DNA of 64,000 nucleotides from Narthecium ossifragum. Taxonomy: Eukaryota > Streptophyta > Magnoliopsida > Dioscoreales > Nartheciaceae. Positions 43,601-59,663 of this stretch are shown here, one piece after another. The notes beneath the pieces are model-generated. The model worked only from the letters and a program-made list of their open reading frames with translations, made no database searches and was not told where the DNA came from. The position numbers and the translations under genes were made by a program. Location of the stretch: the NCBI GenBank assembly GCA_963920575.1, contig OY986968.1, forward strand, positions 21,582,129 to 21,646,128, read 5' to 3'. Every line of letters begins with the position of its first letter. Position 1 is the stretch's first letter.

Positions 43601-46358
43601 ATGTTGTCATGGGAGGTGTGAGTGAAAGTACATTTCAAATTGACCCAACCGGTAACGAATCTGGTGGACCAACTGGACTGTTTAAAGGTTTGCCACCTTC
43701 TTCTTAACTTTTTTGAATTGTTATGGGACGATTTGAAGCACATATGTACAATGAGGTGTATTTTCTCATTCAGGTGTTGTTTCTACTGCTAACAATGGAG
43801 GCTTTACTAGTATCAGGACAAAGGTAGCTTAATAACATTTGTGTCATTCTAGGACTGTAGATTTCTTCAATTCTATTTCTGGAGGATGAGATTTCTGTAC
43901 TTGAGGCTCATAGTGCGGCAAGACCGATGACACCACCAAAGTTGGAGAATTGCTAACTTATGCAACATCTCCATTGAAAACTTATGTAACATCTCATCCA
44001 TGTAGAAGTGTCTGCTCAACTTATAATGTTTGGCAGACCTCACAACATCATTAGTGCTTCTCATGGTGTTGCCTCCATGAGGTTGATAGCTATTAGAAAA
44101 TGTCTGCTGTAGTGCGCTTTCTCTACAAATGGTTTTCTGTTTTAGATGAAATATATGCCTTTTGTACATGTAGAATTTTACCATGCCCGAGGACCTTTCT
44201 GCATACGATGGTGTTGAGCTGAGGATTAAAGGCGATGGTCATCGTTACAAGCTGATTCTACGCACTAGTACTGATTGGGATACCATAGGTTACACTATTA
44301 GCTTTGACACGACACAGGGCCAATGGCAATCGGTGCGTCATCTTTGCATTACTTAACACATAAATCATAATTTGGTTCCAATGATGACGTTTGCATCTTC
44401 AGATACAACTGCCTTTTTCTTCATTAAGGCCTATATTTCGTGCTCGGACTGTGTTTGATGCTCCACCCTTTGATCCAAGCAAAATCATTTCACTACAGGT
44501 GCTTCTCCATTTTTCTTTTTGTCATTGCTGACATATATCCAATTGTGTGAAGATTTCATCAAAATGTTTCTGCAGCTTATGTACAGCAAGTTTGAATATG
44601 ATGGAAAACTCAACCCTACTTTTGTGGAAGGTCAATTTCAACTTCCACTGTCAAGCATAAGAGCATATATTAGTCAGCCAATCACTCCCAGGTTTGATTC
44701 TTATTGTCACTTCAAACTGTTCTTAATTACTTATCAATCATCTGCTCAAGTTGGACAAATCCTATACAACTCCTCAGCTTAATCAGCCCAATGGGATGAG
44801 ATTAATCTCTAGTTTTACCATTCTATCACAATATGCCTAGAAAACTAGGATATCTAATCAACGAAACTACATAAAAATATAGCTTGAGAGTTCTCAGCCA
44901 GAAATGTCAATAACTCACATCCTATACTTTCTTGTCTTTAACATGGCCTCATCTGTTGCAGGTTTGTCCATGTGAGTTCTGCAGGAGTTACTCGACCTGA
45001 CAGACCTGGCCTTGATTTGAGCAAACAACCTCCTGCAGTTCGCTTGAATAAGGAATTAGATTTTATTCTCACTTACAAACTAAAGGTACTACCATCCCTG
45101 TATGCATCATAGGTTTCCCATTATCCATTAGTTGCTGCTTTAAATATTTATGGTCTTAACATCATTATCTTGGATAATAGATAGTAGCACAATAAGTCAG
45201 AACTGTATATTCATACTCTTCCTCTGGCTTATTAATCATCCTTATATAAAGAGATGGTTATAAATTAACCTTTCGTTGTCCTATATGGAGCCTACGTGGA
45301 GAGGGTTATCCTACGTGGAGCCTACGTGGAGGGGGAGTTAATGGGAGAGAGAGGGGGTTAGTGAGGAGTTATTGGGGAAGGTGGGGAGAGAGGGTAGTTA
45401 CCCTGCCATATGGCAGGGGGACTTACTAGTCTCATATATTGTACTTATCATCTCTTAAGATGACTTCTTGAAGCCTTTTGCATTTTCCTGGACAATAATG
45501 TCTCCAGAGTCTCATGTTTATATCTGTAGTGGCTCCCCCATCGTCAGCATTGCCTGAGACTCTGCTACCTTCTTTTCTTTTCACATTTTTGTCCTAGTGT
45601 TCGATCCTTTCTGGAATCATCTGTCAACAATCATCAGATATTTCCTCCATGCCAGCATATTCTGGTATCAGTTGTCTGATTAAAATGTCTAGTATGCTTC
45701 AATTTGACTTCACTAAACCACTTGACCTACTAAGTCTATTGCATTAACATTTCTCAATTAGCATTGCAATGGCTGTTTTGGCAGTCAGCTCTGTATCTTC
45801 TTGATGCTTCTATGGTCAACAATTAGCCTTAGTACAATACTCTATTCCTCACCAGCTCATCTTGATTTATGTCATTTTTGGTTTAGATCTCTCGTTATTA
45901 GGCCTCTCTGACTAATTTATGCCTGTGGTACTCATGACCTCTAATCGTAAGGTCTAAATCTTCAAGAATCATCTGGCTACATATTTAGGAGTCGTCTCTA
46001 GCAAGTCAAGTTTCAGCTCTTATGGACTTGCAGTGGAACATACTTATGCAAATCACACATGTTTCCAAAAGGATCAAATGGGAAAGACCATAGGTGGTTG
46101 CTAATTTCTTATGTAAATTGACATGGCTAGTGTACTTTTGATCGATGAAATCACATTTTTGTCATTGATTGTCAATCTAAAGCTGCTGAAATTGCTTGGT
46201 AATGGATATTGAGTTTTTATGAAGTTCTATGTTCTATTCATCAGGGGGAGGATTTAATCCGAGAAAGTGGTATTCCTTATTCAATAGTTAGACCCTGCGC
46301 ACTAACTGAAGAGCCTGCTGGAGCGGATCTCATATTTGACCAAGGAGACAATATCACG
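40656..46358 (+). CDS. NAD(P)-binding Rossmann-fold / CIA30-domain protein (3' end in gap)
   Basis: Fourteen exons with GT-AG introns give 525 codons before the gap: 40656-40700, 40786-41046, 41157-41318, 41416-41466, 42599-42733, 42916-42939, 43099-43210, 43562-43687, 43774-43823, 44174-44332, 44403-44498, 44576-44691, 44962-45085, 46245-46358. All joins keep frame. The Rossmann motif VAGATGGVGRR is at about residues 131-141. The CIA30 domain follows (IVWGALDDVVMGGVSES, then YDGVELRIKGDGHRYKL and TFVEGQFQLPLSSI). The dinucleotide fold resumes at ESGIPYSIVRPCALTEEP. This order matches Arabidopsis At4g18810 and, more distantly, HCF173, a plastid psbA translation factor. Plastid location and role are inferred. 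About 70-80 C-terminal residues are missing. The start at 40656 is the first ATG that gives a sound exon 1. Confidence 0.87.
42029..42545. mobile_element. Repeat insertion in intron 4 with GGATACG words
   Basis: The left end is full of CGGATAC/GTATCCG words and the right end holds them in inverted form (CCGTATC, GTACCCG). This arrangement is like non-autonomous DNA transposons seen in monocots. A clean inverted repeat end or target duplication could not be fixed, so class is uncertain. Confidence 0.4.
45258..45432. repeat. Short repeats and an 18 bp palindrome in intron 13
   Basis: CCTACGTGGA occurs three times at 45290-45335, and CCCTGCCATATGGCAGGG is a perfect palindrome near 45401-45418. 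No known element is recognised. Confidence 0.4.
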
Positions 46359-46411
46359 GTATCCTCGAGTACTTGAGATTATACCAGCTCACATGTGTTG
46401 GCAGCCCTGTT

Positions 46412-46611
46412 NNNNNNNNNNNNNNNNNNNNNNNNNNNNNNNNNNNNNNNNNNNNNNNNNNNNNNNNNNNNNNNNNNNNNNNNNNNNNNNNNNNNNNNNN
46501 NNNNNNNNNNNNNNNNNNNNNNNNNNNNNNNNNNNNNNNNNNNNNNNNNNNNNNNNNNNNNNNNNNNNNNNNNNNNNNNNNNNNNNNNNNNNNNNNNNNN
46601 NNNNNNNNNNN
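46412..46611. other. Assembly gap, 200 N
   Basis: Exactly 200 unknown bases. Genes on both sides run into it. A round number such as this usually marks a gap of unknown length. Confidence 0.98.
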
Positions 46612-46630
46612 TATCAAGTTAGAGGCATAC

Positions 46631-46897
46631 CATGTATCTCCTCCGCCGCGCTCCGCCGGCCGCTCCGAGTCTCGCGAGCATCTTCTCCTCGGCCCGCACA
46701 AACCCCGGTGACCTGACGAATGCGCCGCGCGGCACCGGCGGCGACCACAGGCCACTCTTCTCGTACTCGAATCCGAACTCCGACGCGTCGCAGAATTTAA
46801 CGAGGAGGTCATCAGAGACGCGCTTCGGGACGAGCTGGACCCTCGGCGTCGGCGGGGAGGCGTCGGAGGGGGAAGCCGTGGCGTCGGAGGTGGACAT
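46631..46897 (-). CDS. First exon of a small plant protein gene of unknown function
   Basis: From ATG at 46897 the frame runs 89 codons to a good splice donor (CATG/GTATGC at 46631/46630). It contains [17 protein letters not shown] and [11 protein letters not shown], a combination I associate with conserved small plant proteins of unknown function; I cannot name it. Any later exons must lie at lower coordinates, in or beyond the gap. The GC-rich exon start fits monocot genes. Confidence 0.6.
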
Positions 46898-46908
46898 TGG
46901 TGATGGAT

Positions 46909-46938
<30 letters not shown>
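46909..46938. repeat. Run of 30 G just upstream of the minus-strand gene
   Basis: The run lies 12 bp before the start codon of the 46631-46897 gene; its mRNA would carry a C-run. The exact length is likely to vary or be a sequencing error. Confidence 0.9.
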
Positions 46939-46939
<1 letters not shown>

Positions 46940-47317
46940 CGGTGTACAGTGTTGGCGTTTTCAGAAGGGTGGAGGCGTTGTTGTTGGTGTAGATGAGGGA
47001 GAGGAGAGTTTAGAAGGAAGGGTGGTGGGATTGGCGGGTGTGGCCGATGATATGGTGGGTGGAAAAGGACGTGTGTGTCGCTTCGGGTGTTGGATATTGG
47101 CCAACGAGTTACGGAGGAACGAACGTGGGTTGCTCCCTTTATGTCGTTTATTTTGATTTTGGTGAAAAGTTGTGGGCCAGGGTTAAAGGGCCTTGAAAAC
47201 TTTCGGCCCCCATTCGTAAGGACATTTAGGGCCGAGTTTGAGGTGGATGGGCTCGGATCGGGCTTCATTGCATTTTGATTGCTTTATAAAAGGATTTGTC
47301 AAATTGAAAAAAAAAAA

Positions 47318-47800
47318 ATTTTAGCACATTAAGTCCCTCAAAATCTTGCTTAATCGCATAAAAGTACCTCAAATCCTAACAATATTGTATTGTCACTCCA
47401 ATCATGCAAATGATTATAAAAGTCCCTCAAATCCTAATAATACTGTTCTGCTGCTGTCCATTTCTGTTTAGTTAAGGGACTTAACATGGGTTAAAAGCGA
47501 ACTGCAACATGGAAGTATCAAAAATACCATTATGCAATTGAGCTATACAGCATTTTTCTTTCTTTTTTTATGAGATGAACTATATAGCATTTTGGCTTAA
47601 CAGGTAAATAAGTAAAATTCACCTAACCTATCTATTCCTATTCCTAGGTGACGCTCCTTATATTTTTACCAAACTACCAAAGCCCCAAATTTGTAATCTT
47701 TTGCATGATTTGAGAGAACTTGATTTGGTATTTGAGGGACTCGTGTGAAATTAAATAAATTTTGAGGGACTAATGTAGTAAAAACCCAACAAGTTACACA
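47318..47800. mobile_element. MULE-type MITE with about 100 bp inverted ends
   Basis: The left end (ACATTAAGTCCCTCAAAATC, then AATCATGCAAATGATTA) pairs with the complement of the right end (ACATTAGTCCCTCAAAATTT, then AATCATGCAAAAGATTA) over about 100 bp with many mismatches. There is no coding sequence. A target duplication is not clear, so the Mutator assignment rests on the long inverted repeats. Confidence 0.6.
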
Positions 47801-48298
47801 TTAAAGGCACTTATGGCATGACCCCGCATGCTCCTAATGATCGAAACCACACAACACAAATCCACCAATCACAAATCATCATCAGTACAACCCTACTACT
47901 ACCACCCAAAATCATATCATAGTATTAAGATACTATTTTACTCTCTTCCTCAACATGATGAGCATCGCAGGACGCAGGGCCTCTAATCACTCCAGGCCAG
48001 CTTGTAATCTGCAAGCTAAACCATGATTAGCGTCCATGTCAGTATTTCACTCCACAAATCTCTCCACAAAACCCCAACCCTGTCCTAATTAAGATAAGAT
48101 CCAACTCACACTTTTAAAGGACATCATACACCCTCTTCCCCTCCGCACAGCCCCATCCATTGCCTACCGTTAATACGGGTAATCTGGTAATTTTACCATC
48201 CAACTCTCACTCTGTGCCTCTCTCCTCCCCTCGAGCCGCACCCTCTCGCAATAAAGCCCTCTTGAGCTCCACCGAAGCCGACCAAGATCTCGCCTTTC
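47801..48298. other. Upstream region of RABA1
   Basis: Non-coding. C/T-rich toward the gene, as in many plant promoters. Confidence 0.5.
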
Positions 48299-48308
48299 CC
48301 CTATAAAT
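48299..48308 (+). promoter_or_regulatory. Candidate TATA box of RABA1
   Basis: CCCTATAAATCG lies about 113-121 bp before the ATG, which would leave a 5' UTR of about 90 bp. Confidence 0.55.
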
Positions 48309-48405
48309 CGAAGCAAGGGGTTCCGTCTCACAAAACCCATCTCGGCTTTGTTGTTTGGAAGACGCCGTGCGTCTCTATTTGTGTAGAGAGCTTACGATTG
48401 TGTAG

Positions 48406-53062
<4,657 letters not shown>

Positions 53063-54003
53063 TTCTCGGTGATGTTGTCGACAGTAAGGTTGTTTGCTTC
53101 CATGTTGTATTCTCTGTTTTCTTTTGTTCTTTCCTACTAGTAGATTTCTTCTTTTTTGTGCTAATTTGTTGTGAAAAGCTCGAGGGGCCTACTAGCTTGG
53201 CTACTATTACTTATCTGAGCTCACATTTTGGTTCGACTTATCGAAGATGTTTGTTTACGGAGTGTAGATGACAACCATTGTGATACTGACTTCTTTGTTC
53301 AGATTGCACAATGAACCATTTTTACCTGTTTCTGTCCACAATTACATAGTCATGTATGCTCCTATTGGGCAATTAGCTTTTCAGGGAAAAAGAACAGGAA
53401 ACAAGGCCTCATTTTTAGAACTGAATGGAAGATCAAGAGACGAAGGAAGCCATCAAGGGCTTCATTCTTACTTCAGGATCTCTGTTATAGATTCACCCTA
53501 CATTTGTTTTTTTTAAGTTCCTATTATTTATTATTTCCTTGGGTTAATTATATATTTGGGAGATGGCGATGCACTTTAGTGCGGTGGTGTCGTCGAGCAT
53601 AAGTGCCTCTTTATTGGGCCTTGGTAGATGACATTATCGATAGATTCTTGTAGTTCTGTCAGTAGGCTCGTCTAATTAAACAAAAAAAAATTACATAAAA
53701 CCTTTTGAAAGATACCTCTGATATCACAAAACCCCCTATATTTATGATAATATTGGTGGAAGCCCTTGAAAATATTATATTCTATGCAAAAAGACTTAGA
53801 GATTAATTTAATTTAGATATATAGATGAAATTATAATGGGTATATACGTGTATCTCTAAACTGGACCGAAGGGGTGATATGCAATAATTCTACGTTTTTA
53901 GGGGTCCAATAACATTGTTTGTAATGGGTTTTGTGATATTAAATATCTTTTTTGGGGATTTTGAAAAATCTGCTTTGTAAATAAAATATTTGAATATCGT
54001 CTG
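53063..54003. other. 3' region of RABA1 and intergenic sequence
   Basis: The first 450 bp are probably the 3' UTR. No gene is supported in the rest. Confidence 0.5.
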
Positions 54004-54639
54004 TGTCACGTCCCGACTCAAAAAACTCATCCGGATCGGGACGTGAGGGATCTAAACCTGCTCACTTTCATCTCTGACGCATTTATGTATCAAAATTTAC
54101 AACTAATTTAATCAATTTATTATGGGGTCAAAACTGTAACTTTAGTAAACTACTAACAATTACATATTTAATTTTAAACATCTAGATATAACCCAATTTT
54201 ACTAATACGAGTTATACCTTTAATACACACACATATATATATATATATATGAATAAAAAATCCTCAATGAGGGAAATTATACATTTATACAACTGTCAAA
54301 AATAAAGTGAACCCCATAACCATCAAACACATCTGGAAGTCGATGCGCCGTCAAAAGCCTGTCCAGCTAGTGCTACAGAAGAGGATCTGGCGCCTGCACC
54401 TACAAAACGCAATCCGGATAGGAGTGAGCAACAAACTCAGTATGGTTCTGCTCTACGTCACACTCAAAGGAAAGAGAACACAACAATAGTGTCACTTCTT
54501 TGCCTAAATCTATGGTATGTCAAGGGGTCTCAGAAACAGTAACAAGTAAGATAACCCTTAACTAAGCAGGATTCCATTGCATAGGGACTCACGTCGGGAA
54601 CATCGACAACCATTATTAGCACTTATCATTGGAGAACCG

Positions 54640-56884
54640 TGTCGCGCCCCGACCCGCGAAGGCCTAACCGGGGCGGGCGACGCGAACCGGAACCTAACTA
54701 ATGCGGAATAATTTTGACGAGGGGTTCCCTCTAACCTAATGGTCTCCCTAAACAATTCATAAGCACCCTTATATTACAAAGATTAACAACCTCAAAAGAA
54801 ATACAATATAATATTCAAATCCTCAAATGGGTTTACATTTTTACAAGATACTCCCATATGAGACTATCTAAACAAAAGGGTGTAGACAGATGATCATCGC
54901 TCCTCAAGCACCGCCGGACGCCGCCGCGCCACCAAACACCTTCCCGGTAGGAGCTACTGAAGAAGAGCTGACGCCTGCACCTGGAAAACGCAGCCCGGGT
55001 AGGAGTGAGCATAAACCTCAGTAGGGTTCTACACTACGACACACAGAAAAGGGAGGGAACACAACAGTGTCTCCCCCCAAGTAAGGTCCGGGTGTACACA
55101 GGGGCCCCATAACCCCACCGCGTATCCCTGAGGTCCACGATCATGATCTTCCAGAAGAACTGGTCACATGATGGGTCACGCTCAGTAAACAGGAAACAAC
55201 ACTGCTGACTCACAAGCAGGTAACCGGCACTGCTGGCGGGAAATGGCACCGCTGAGTAGGCACACCCTCTACTCAATAGTCGTTATAACTGGACACCGGC
55301 TACACCTCAGAACCCGACTCGAGACCGACACGACCTCTAAGTCATCGATCAATATGTATTCAAGTCATCTAAGCCTATCATCGAAATCGACTGAATACTA
55401 CAATCCAACTTGGACCTTGCTACCCGTCACGATCCTAGAGTTAAATCCAAGCTACCCGAAAGCCTCGGATCGGTGATCGACCCATTGCCCACGCCCTATC
55501 CTTATGCATCTAATCCACAGCATAAACGCATGTTATGATCATACACAGGCAAGAGATAGGCATGCAACAATATGATAAAGATAACATATAAGTCTAACTG
55601 GATCGCTGCAGCGGTACTACCAACCGCTGCCAGCCAATCCGCAGCGGGTCCCGGCATTACGACGGTACCGCGACCTTCAACCACGGACTCCTGCAACGGG
55701 AAGCAACTCCGAAAACTCAGATGAACATATAATATAATATTATATGTTCAACACATATAATATTATTAAAACCAACAAGATCCTCTAATTAGGGGTTAAG
55801 TGATCTCGTCGATCCGGCGTCCAAATGACGTCGAATTCGAGATCCCACTTACACACCCACATATAAACATGTTGGAATCAACATATCCAAAATCGGGAAA
55901 CATCATACGGCTAGATTACCCATAAAATACTATTCAAAATCACTAATCTCACTAAGTATCTTTAATTGTTACAACACATCCCATCCGTAGGAAAATAATA
56001 ACAAATCATAGACAAATCAAAAAATTATAAAACCGGTTGGGTCCGAGAGTAGATTCAAATATCTACAACTCTCATGTTTATCATAAGTCCAAATAATGCA
56101 CGTACACGCCGAAAAACACACCGTAAACCGGCTGTTCTTCGAGAACAGATAAACCGGAAAATATGAAATTAAACATACTAAAAGCCTACTAAAAACTCAA
56201 TCAAATCTCAGAAATTATGCTAAGCAAGAGGCATCCAAAAACACTAAGAACAGCTACATCTACCGGCTAGATCTAGAGAAAACCCCCTAAATAACCCACG
56301 TAGGTAGAAACCTACCGGAAGCACACTCCTCAGCTGATTCCCCAAGGTACGGCCACCAAGCCGGCTTCCACCCAAGCCAAGGATCTTTCTCTCGCTGCCA
56401 CGAGTCCAACAAGCCTTCAAGCACCCAAAACGGTGGCCAGAGGAGGGAGAACAGAGGGGAAGAAGAAGACGGGAAGCAAACCGGAAAAACAGGGTAAGTC
56501 GCAGGCTATTTATAGGATCGGGTCCGATCGATCGCTCCAGGGACCGATCGGTCGGACTGGCCGGGTTAAGTCGGTTTGCGTCCTTATCCGGACACGTCGG
56601 CCACAAACACAGGTCCGATCGATCGCTCCCAGGAACGATTGATCGCCAACGGGCCGCCAGCTGCCTAAAAATAGGCTTCTGCGCACCCAAGCTTGGATCT
56701 TTCGATCCCAAGCCCGCATGGGGTTCTAGCAAACGCATAAATCAAACATAGGAGCTGTGTGTGCACCACACGGGTGTGAAACAAATAGACAAGAAGCAAT
56801 TTACCAAATTGTCCTTCCGATCCACAACGAGCCACGGGCTCGACCCAAACGGTCGACCCAGGAATGGAGGGACAGGTCCTCACA
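54640..56884 (-). mobile_element. Solo LTR (2245 bp) nested in a related LTR
   Basis: It begins TGTCGCGCC and ends CCTCACA, giving TG...CA on both strands, and is flanked by a perfect 5 bp duplication, AACCG (54635-54639 and 56885-56889). On the minus strand a TATA box (CCTATAAATAG) lies at 56516-56506, with GATCGATC sites upstream at 56526 and 56617 and a leader with splice-like sequence downstream. No primer site, coding region or second LTR is present, so it arose by LTR-LTR recombination. Confidence 0.8.
56506..56516 (-). promoter_or_regulatory. TATA box of the nested solo LTR
   Basis: CCTATAAATAG on the minus strand. The U3 part upstream (higher coordinates) carries GATCGATC palindromes 10 and about 100 bp away. 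Confidence 0.55.
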
Positions 56885-57569
56885 AACCGTCACGACCTCT
56901 AAACCTCTATCAACGCAATTTGTAGCCAACTAGACATTAACCTTGAGACTACATAGATTTCAACATTAGATTTCAACATTATAATCACATCCTAAACCTT
57001 GTTACCCAACCTCGGTCCTGGAGCTAGATCCTAACTACCCAAGCCTTTGGATCGGCGATCAACCCATCGTCCATACTTAACCTTGAATGCCTCTAATGTA
57101 TACAATGCATGCACATATACAAGCATCTAGCCTAATTGTCATTATATGCCACAACAGCAATTAAATAGTCCAATATGAAGTATGTTTGAATAGAGCCAAT
57201 GGCTCGCATCCAACGAATACAACATGATAACAATGCACTAGAGTCAAACATTGATTCATATCCATGAGTTCATCTAACTCATGATGTATCATTTCTAAAT
57301 TATCACTCTCGGCACAACGCCGGCAATCACAACGGACCATTCAACAAACAACATATAATCATATAGACATAAACATATAAGGCATACTTTCGGTCCATTT
57401 ATTTCACACATTCTCGAGGATCATCTGTTCATCACACCTCGTTTAACAACATCTGTTATTCATAGGGCTCGACCCCACATATGGGTCTAATATATATAAG
57501 GGGTATGTATAAGTTATTAATAAATAATTTAAACAATCAAATCACCTTTACTGTCTGATGCATAATGCC

Positions 57570-57648
57570 ATGAATAGTGTCGTGAATAGTGACGTGAATA
57601 GTGTCATGAATAGTGTCATGAATAGGGGCATGAATAGTATTGTGAATC
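57570..57648. repeat. 12 bp tandem repeat
   Basis: About six to seven copies of ATGAATAGTGTC with small changes, inside the outer solo LTR. Confidence 0.85.
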
Positions 57649-58385
57649 AAATTTCTGGAATTTAATCTATCAAAACTCGTTGGCAAACTTTGAAGGAATG
57701 TAGAAGAGGACGTCAGGAATCCAACGACACCAAGAAATCAAGATTCATACGGCTAAATATCAGATTTGGCTTATTTCAGCCGAAAACCAACAAAACGGAC
57801 GATAGAAACCAAATCGATCGGTAAAACGCAAAAGTTGAATATCCATATGTTTTTAAAATATCGATTACACTGGAATACAAACTTTCAATACATTCCAACA
57901 TATATTCCTATGCTAAACATCGAAAAGACCAGTTTTATGCAAACCTAATCATATAATTAGGGTAGAAACACCTACATGTGATAACTAAACACTCCTACTG
58001 ATTCCCCAAGTCCTGCCGCTCCAATTTTGGGGTCCAAAATCCGCAGCTTGAGCTCCAAACCATAGCCGAGAGAGAGAAGAAGAAGAAGGAAAAGGAGAGA
58101 GGGGGAGGGGGGATTTATAGAAAGCCAGAATTGATCTTGGCCGTTTGTTTTGATCTTTCCCGATCGAGCTCGGATCTTCCGATCGAGAGCACATCTAGGT
58201 GTCTAATGAATTACATATATCAATCCAAGACCGTGTATGCACTACGCGGATGTGGAACCAACCGACAATGCGTAATTTTATCAAATTATCCATACGGTAT
58301 TGCATCCGACACGGAAATAGACCAATATGACACGGTCCCCGACCTACGCGATTGAGTCAGGCTAGATGAACGGGTGCTCATAGTC

Positions 58386-59663
58386 TGAATATCTAAATAA
58401 TTGAAATATGTTTTCAACAATTAAATCCTGACTCCATCATATTGTCTTATTTAATTAAATAACTAATATATTGGAAATCAATAAATAAGACTTGAATACG
58501 TAGTTGCATTATCGATGATATGTAACCTTTTAAAGATAGGCAGCTAATTGCTATTTATCATTAGATTTTGCTAGACTTGGCACTGACACCTAACTATATA
58601 TGCATTTAGTATCGGCTATTCCGAACATTTTAAAAAGACGAACACATGCATCATGGATAGCCATGGGAGCGCAAGTCAACCGCTAATGGCGCCCTTTGCA
58701 TTTCTTTTAAGCGTTTGTTTTGCAATATATCTGACTGGAATAGTCTCTGGAGTCTCTGGAGTCTCAAGCTCAAGTGATTAATATCCGATGATGATAATGA
58801 ATTAATATGTGATCTAATTCCCGATCCTATAAATTTGTTGAAAATATAGGACCATTAGGCGATGACAAAAGACTAGACTAGTAAAAACATAAATATGCAT
58901 TACAACTAACTGTACATGTGGCGGGATTTTATTGGCGATGGGATGGGGCCTTTTAAGAATAGATGAAGACAGATGCAGCGGCCGGCCAATGCGCGAAGTA
59001 CCCGAGTCTGATCGGGATTCCAACACCTCGACCCCACATGACCATATCTCGACAATTCTCCAAAACGGCGGAGTACGAGGTCGATCCTTGACATCGAAAC
59101 AAAGGCATGTGGAGTCCGATGCAGCACACGTGAGCCGTTGGATCCGAGGGTGCGGGGATCACGTCGCCATGCGATGAGGATTAACGGGGAAAAATTAACG
59201 GAGGCCTGATCGACTTAATCACATGGGACCTACCCAATAAATCCCACTGCACCCACCCTCCCACCCCAACGTCGCTATCTAGCTGCTTTGGCGGTTCGAC
59301 CGTCACCACCGCCTTCCTCCAGTTTCGCCCCGGCCTCCACCACCGCCTTAGCTTCTCTGGAGTCCATCCCCGCCCCGCCCTCCTCCGGCCTCCACCACCG
59401 CCCTCCTCCAGCGCGTGATATCCACTCATATGCCCCCTTTCATCCCGATCTAGGGCATCACCACCATCTTCCTACTCGAATCCAGCCAACGGCGGCGCAT
59501 GTGAGGAGGAACGAGGCCGGTGCATGTGACGAAAGAGTGAAGAGGAAGAGCAGAGTAAGTCTCCTCTCGTTTCCCCCTCCTCACATCCGGCGTTGTAGGT
59601 TTTGTTTTTTTTACTCTAGGTTTTGGCTTCATAGAAAATTGATTCATACCGACACCTCCTCAA
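58386..59663. other. Intergenic region before the Tat-type element
   Basis: AT-rich up to 58900, then mixed. 59250-59570 is C-rich and could encode a Pro/Ser-rich peptide, but it has no family resemblance; it may be leader or LTR sequence of the element to the right. GGAGTCTCT words repeat near 58750. Confidence 0.4.

Larger units (their letters stand above)
54004..58385 (-). mobile_element. Long solo LTR (outer), split by a related solo LTR
   Basis: The left end TGTCACGTCCCGAC resembles the left end of the nested LTR (TGTCGCGCCCCGAC), and 54389-54490 is clearly homologous to 54966-55072. Removing the nested copy leaves about 2.1 kb, close to the 2245 bp of the inner one. On the minus strand CTATAAAT lies at about 58120-58113 with GATCGA-type sites just upstream (58158-58186). 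No internal coding region is present. The right boundary near 58385 is approximate. Confidence 0.6.

Noticed and set aside
46354..47268. Long minus-strand frame spanning the N gap
   Set aside because: It translates unknown bases; only the exon at 46631-46897 is supported.
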